Origin: JBGPLJ01 sp963826145
GTDB lineage: Bacteria; Pseudomonadota; Gammaproteobacteria; Steroidobacterales; Steroidobacteraceae
Assembly: GCA_963826145.1 (NCBI GenBank)
Contig: CAWGVW010000002.1
Location: 1,178,001 to 1,242,000, forward strand
Direction of reading: 5' to 3'
Length of the DNA stretch: 64,000 nt
Each line of letters opens with the position of its first letter. Position 1 is the stretch's first letter. The position numbers were made by a program, and so were the translations under genes. The notes beneath the pieces were generated by a model. It worked only from the letters and a program-made list of their open reading frames with translations, did no database searches and had not been told where the DNA came from. Positions 61,801-64,000 of this stretch are shown piece after piece.

Positions 61801-61817
61801 GCGGGGTCAGGCCCCGC
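61801..61817. repeat. Short GGGGTCAGGCCCC-type palindrome
   Basis: GCGGGGTCAGGCCCCGC: arms GCGGGG and CCCCGC with a five-base loop. It lies in the 34-base gap between the receiver gene and the NarL-type gene. There is no T-run on the minus strand, so it does not look like an intrinsic terminator. Its GGGGTC-type ends resemble a second class of REP-like sequences. Confidence 0.5.
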
Positions 61818-61822
61818 TTCTT

Positions 61823-62221
61823 TTACTTTGGCAGCAACCGCTTGATGGCTGCCACGAGATCGTTCTTGTCGAATGGCTTCGTCAGGATTTCGTCGGCGCC
61901 CGCCTGCTTGGCCGCCGCGAGGTAGGCGGATGTCGTGATCGCCTCCGGTTCGTAGGCGAGCGGCCCGAAGTTGCCGCCCCCCGACATGGCGATGATGCGC
62001 GTCGTCGCGTGCTTAGCGCGAATCGCACGGATTACGTCAATACCGTGCGTCTTCGGCATGATGATATCGGTGATGACGACATCCGCCGGAGCGCTTTCGA
62101 AGGCGCGAACTCCATCCGGTCCGCCGCCCGCGACGGTTACGGTAAAGCCCTCGCGCTCCAATACGCGGCGCATGGCTTCGCCGACCGCCGGTTCATCATC
62201 GATCACCAGGACCGTGGGCAT
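61823..62221 (-). CDS. Stand-alone receiver response regulator
   Basis: 132 residues, receiver only (CheY-like), with every key residue: VLVIDDEPAVGEAMRRVLER, the acceptor Asp in VVITDIIMPKTHGIDV, IIAMSGGGNFGP and the Lys in ILTKPFDKNDLVAAI. An inserted segment (GPLAYEPEAITTSAYLAAAK) lengthens the alpha4 region. Its start overlaps the end of the sensor kinase by 26 bases, so it is the likely cognate partner. Confidence 0.88.
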   Translation of the reverse strand: MPTVLVIDDEPAVGEAMRRVLEREGFTVTVAGGGPDGVRAFESAPADVVITDIIMPKTHGIDVIRAIRAKHATTRIIAMSGGGNFGPLAYEPEAITTSAYLAAAKQAGADEILTKPFDKNDLVAAIKRLLPK

Positions 62222-64000
62222 GAATCGCCTCCCGTTCATTGGATGATAGGTTTTCACGCAGTGGAAAGTACACTTTGAAGACGGCCCCGGCGTCCGGGGC
62301 GCTGTCCACCACAATAGTGGCGCCGATTGACGTGCTGATTCCGTGTGCCACCGAAAGCCCGAGCCCCGTGCCTTCGCCCACCTCCCTGGTTGTGAAGAAC
62401 GGCTCGAATATGCGCTCCATCGTCCGCGTGTCCATGCCGTGGCCGGTATCGGCGACCTCCAGGAGCACGTACTCGCCCGCGGACACCCGGTCGTCCGCAA
62501 CGGTCGCTGCGTGCGTGACCGAGACCGTCAGGCGTCCGCCGGCGGATCGCATGGCCTGGCAGGCGTTCGTGCAGAGGTTCATGACCAGCTGATGGATAAG
62601 GCTCGCGTCGCCGAGAATCGGCGGCACGTCGGGTTCGGTGTGGCCGATGATCTCGACGTTCGGCTGGATGGTGGCGCGCAGCAGCGCGAGAACTTCCTCG
62701 ACGATGGGTGCGAGGTTGACCTGGGTGGTGTCGCCACTTTCGATCTGGCGGCTGAACGTGAGCACGCGGTTCACGAGCGCCCGTGCCCGATGCGCCGCTG
62801 TGATGACGCGACGCAGATCCTCGGCGACGGGGTTCGTCGATCCAACCTCATCAAGTGCCGTCTGGGCGTAGAGCAGGATCGGCGTCATGATGTTGTTGAA
62901 CTCGTGTGCGATGCCGCCGGCGAGTGTGCCGACCGTCGCAATTCGTTCGCGCCGCCATAACCTCTGTTCCAGAGCGCGTTGTTGCGCCTGGGCCGCCGCA
63001 CGTTCGGTCATCTCGCGTGCCAGCCGCGCGCTCGTGCCGACGAGCTCGCTGCGCATCGATTCGAGGTGGTGCGCGAGCTCCTTCACTTCGTAGATGCTGC
63101 TCGTTGCTTCCAGGTGCGCGTCGACTTTGCCGGTCGCGATGCTGCGGGCCGATTTCTGCAGGTCGATCATCGGACGTGCGATGCGCGCCGCGAGCCAGAT
63201 TGCAAGTCCGACGGATACCACCGTGAAGGCGAGGAGGGCCATGATGATGCGATTACGCGCAGCCTGGATCTGATCGAGCGTCGGCGTTTCATCGAAGCCG
63301 AGGCGCAGCACCGCTGCCCGGTCGGCCCGGGCAACCGGCACGGACAGGAAATAGGTGTGATCGCCGTGCGCGTCGAACTGGAAATCGTCACCCGGAAAAC
63401 CGCCAAAGCCCGGATCGATGAGCGTGCTGCGCGTCGAAGATTGTCCGTCGACGAGCTCCGCGTACACGCCCTGGCCGCTCAGGATGATGCTGTCGAGCAG
63501 GGCAACCGTGCGCTCCGGGCGGGCGAGGGCATCGCCAAGCTCGAGTTCGTCGGCGAGGAGGCGTCCGTAGTTGCGCACCTGGCCGACGAAATTGTCCGCG
63601 TGGCTGCGTTCCACGATGAAGGTGAGGCCGAAATAGAGCACGGGCAGGAGGACCGCGTGAATGACGAGCACATTCGATGCGACGCGAACCCACAGCCGAT
63701 TGGTTAGTCGGTCCATAGCACCCGCAGAACTCGTAATGCGTGGATTGCCGACGACATCGCTCAGCCACGCATAGCTGACAGCGTAGTGATCGTGGTAAAG
63801 GGCTGCTAGCACCGCGTCGTGCGAGCTCAGCACGAGCGGTCGCGGCTTGCCCTGGCGCAGGACGAGCCCGAGCACGTGCCGGTCGTAGGACGACTGCGAC
63901 ATCGCGACGATGTCCTGCAGGAAGACCTGCTCGAGCTCGCTGTTGCTGCCGTTCAGGATCGGATGCAGCGCGCGCGAGAATCGCATCACCGGGAGCCCCA
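62196..64000 (-). CDS. Sensor histidine kinase, partial at window edge, with an upstream binding-protein-like segment in frame
   Basis: The kinase core starts naturally at ATG 63716 (506 residues): TM1 (VLVIHAVLLPVLYFGLTFIV), a periplasmic sensing domain, TM2 with HAMP (LLAFTVVSVGLAIWLAARIA), HisKA (GTLAGGIAHEFNNIMTPILL) and HATPase (LVMNLCTNACQAMRSAGG, GTGLGLSVAHGIS). The same frame is open without a stop to 64000 and encodes a stretch like the C-terminal end of a PstS-type solute-binding protein (VFLQDIVAMSQSSYDRHVLG, VLSSHDAVLAALYHDHYAVS). Whether this is a fusion or a lost stop codon between two genes cannot be settled here. Co-transcribed with the receiver gene. Confidence 0.78.
   Translation of the reverse strand, partial: GLPVMRFSRALHPILNGSNSELEQVFLQDIVAMSQSSYDRHVLGLVLRQGKPRPLVLSSHDAVLAALYHDHYAVSYAWLSDVVGNPRITSSAGAMDRLTNRLWVRVASNVLVIHAVLLPVLYFGLTFIVERSHADNFVGQVRNYGRLLADELELGDALARPERTVALLDSIILSGQGVYAELVDGQSSTRSTLIDPGFGGFPGDDFQFDAHGDHTYFLSVPVARADRAAVLRLGFDETPTLDQIQAARNRIIMALLAFTVVSVGLAIWLAARIARPMIDLQKSARSIATGKVDAHLEATSSIYEVKELAHHLESMRSELVGTSARLAREMTERAAAQAQQRALEQRLWRRERIATVGTLAGGIAHEFNNIMTPILLYAQTALDEVGSTNPVAEDLRRVITAAHRARALVNRVLTFSRQIESGDTTQVNLAPIVEEVLALLRATIQPNVEIIGHTEPDVPPILGDASLIHQLVMNLCTNACQAMRSAGGRLTVSVTHAATVADDRVSAGEYVLLEVADTGHGMDTRTMERIFEPFFTTREVGEGTGLGLSVAHGISTSIGATIVVDSAPDAGAVFKVYFPLRENLSSNEREAIHAHGPGDR

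Noticed and set aside
61801..61817. Intrinsic terminator between the receiver and NarL-type genes
   Set aside because: The hairpin lacks a following T-run on the minus strand, and the gap is only 34 bases.
1..64000. tRNA, rRNA, CRISPR array, prophage or insertion-sequence transposase
   Set aside because: No matching sequence or gene was seen on either strand; repeat elements found are small and carry no transposase.

Overview
The window is high-GC chromosomal DNA of a flagellated gammaproteobacterium. The evidence is a polar-type flagellar cluster in the Pseudomonas/Xanthomonas order (end of a FleR-like regulator, fliEFGHIJK, then fliLMNOPQR-flhBAF-flhG-fliA-motCD), MotCD-type stators, a sigma-54 promoter ahead of fliL, and GGGGACAG-type REP-like palindromes. 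The gene set resembles Steroidobacter/Nevskia-like or Xanthomonad-like lineages. That placement is inference only; there is no rRNA in the window.

Layout. 1-7241: fleR end and fliE-fliK. 7232-18911: about 11.6 kb of unrelated genes splitting the flagellar cluster: a small hypothetical gene, an old yellow enzyme, a PLP dehydratase, DUF1272, a degenerate amidohydrolase, an ECF sigma/ferritin-like/cytochrome c operon on the minus strand, a frameshifted hybrid histidine kinase, a tandem YjbR protein and a TPP enzyme. 19021-31384: sigma-54 promoter and the second flagellar block, ending with the motor stators. 31410-38462: mixed housekeeping and accessory genes, including an EVE-like/HNH endonuclease. 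38523-45027: a giant Pro/Ala-rich protein with SPOR-like ends and three exported proteins (DUF1579-like, DUF2844, DUF3443).

The outstanding region is 45033-58297. A minus-strand operon encodes, in transcription order, a CcmI-like cytochrome c maturation factor, a membrane cytochrome b, a 21-CXXCH multiheme cytochrome, a 1593-residue cytochrome with 52 putative heme sites (50 CX2CH, one CX3CH, one CX4CH), an outer-membrane beta-barrel with periplasmic SPOR-like and TPR domains, and a small exported protein. Divergent from it is a membrane-anchored protein with two 4Fe-4S motifs and an FAD/NAD(P) module. Together these look like an electron route from a reduced nucleotide or ferredoxin pool through the inner membrane and periplasm to the outer membrane, that is, a candidate extracellular electron-transfer (porin-cytochrome) system. 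The large cytochrome is built from a nine-heme super-repeat of about 280 residues.

58284-64000 holds an ankyrin-repeat exported protein, a degenerate LuxR-type regulator, a NarL-type regulator with Glu in place of the phospho-acceptor Asp, a stand-alone receiver, and a sensor kinase that runs off the window edge. Several sites suggest either recent decay or sequence error: five net single-base insertions in the hybrid kinase, and a frame anomaly at the fliE/fliF junction. REP-like elements sit in or at the edge of several genes: one has lengthened the FliP N-terminus and another supplies the stop codon of the TPP enzyme.
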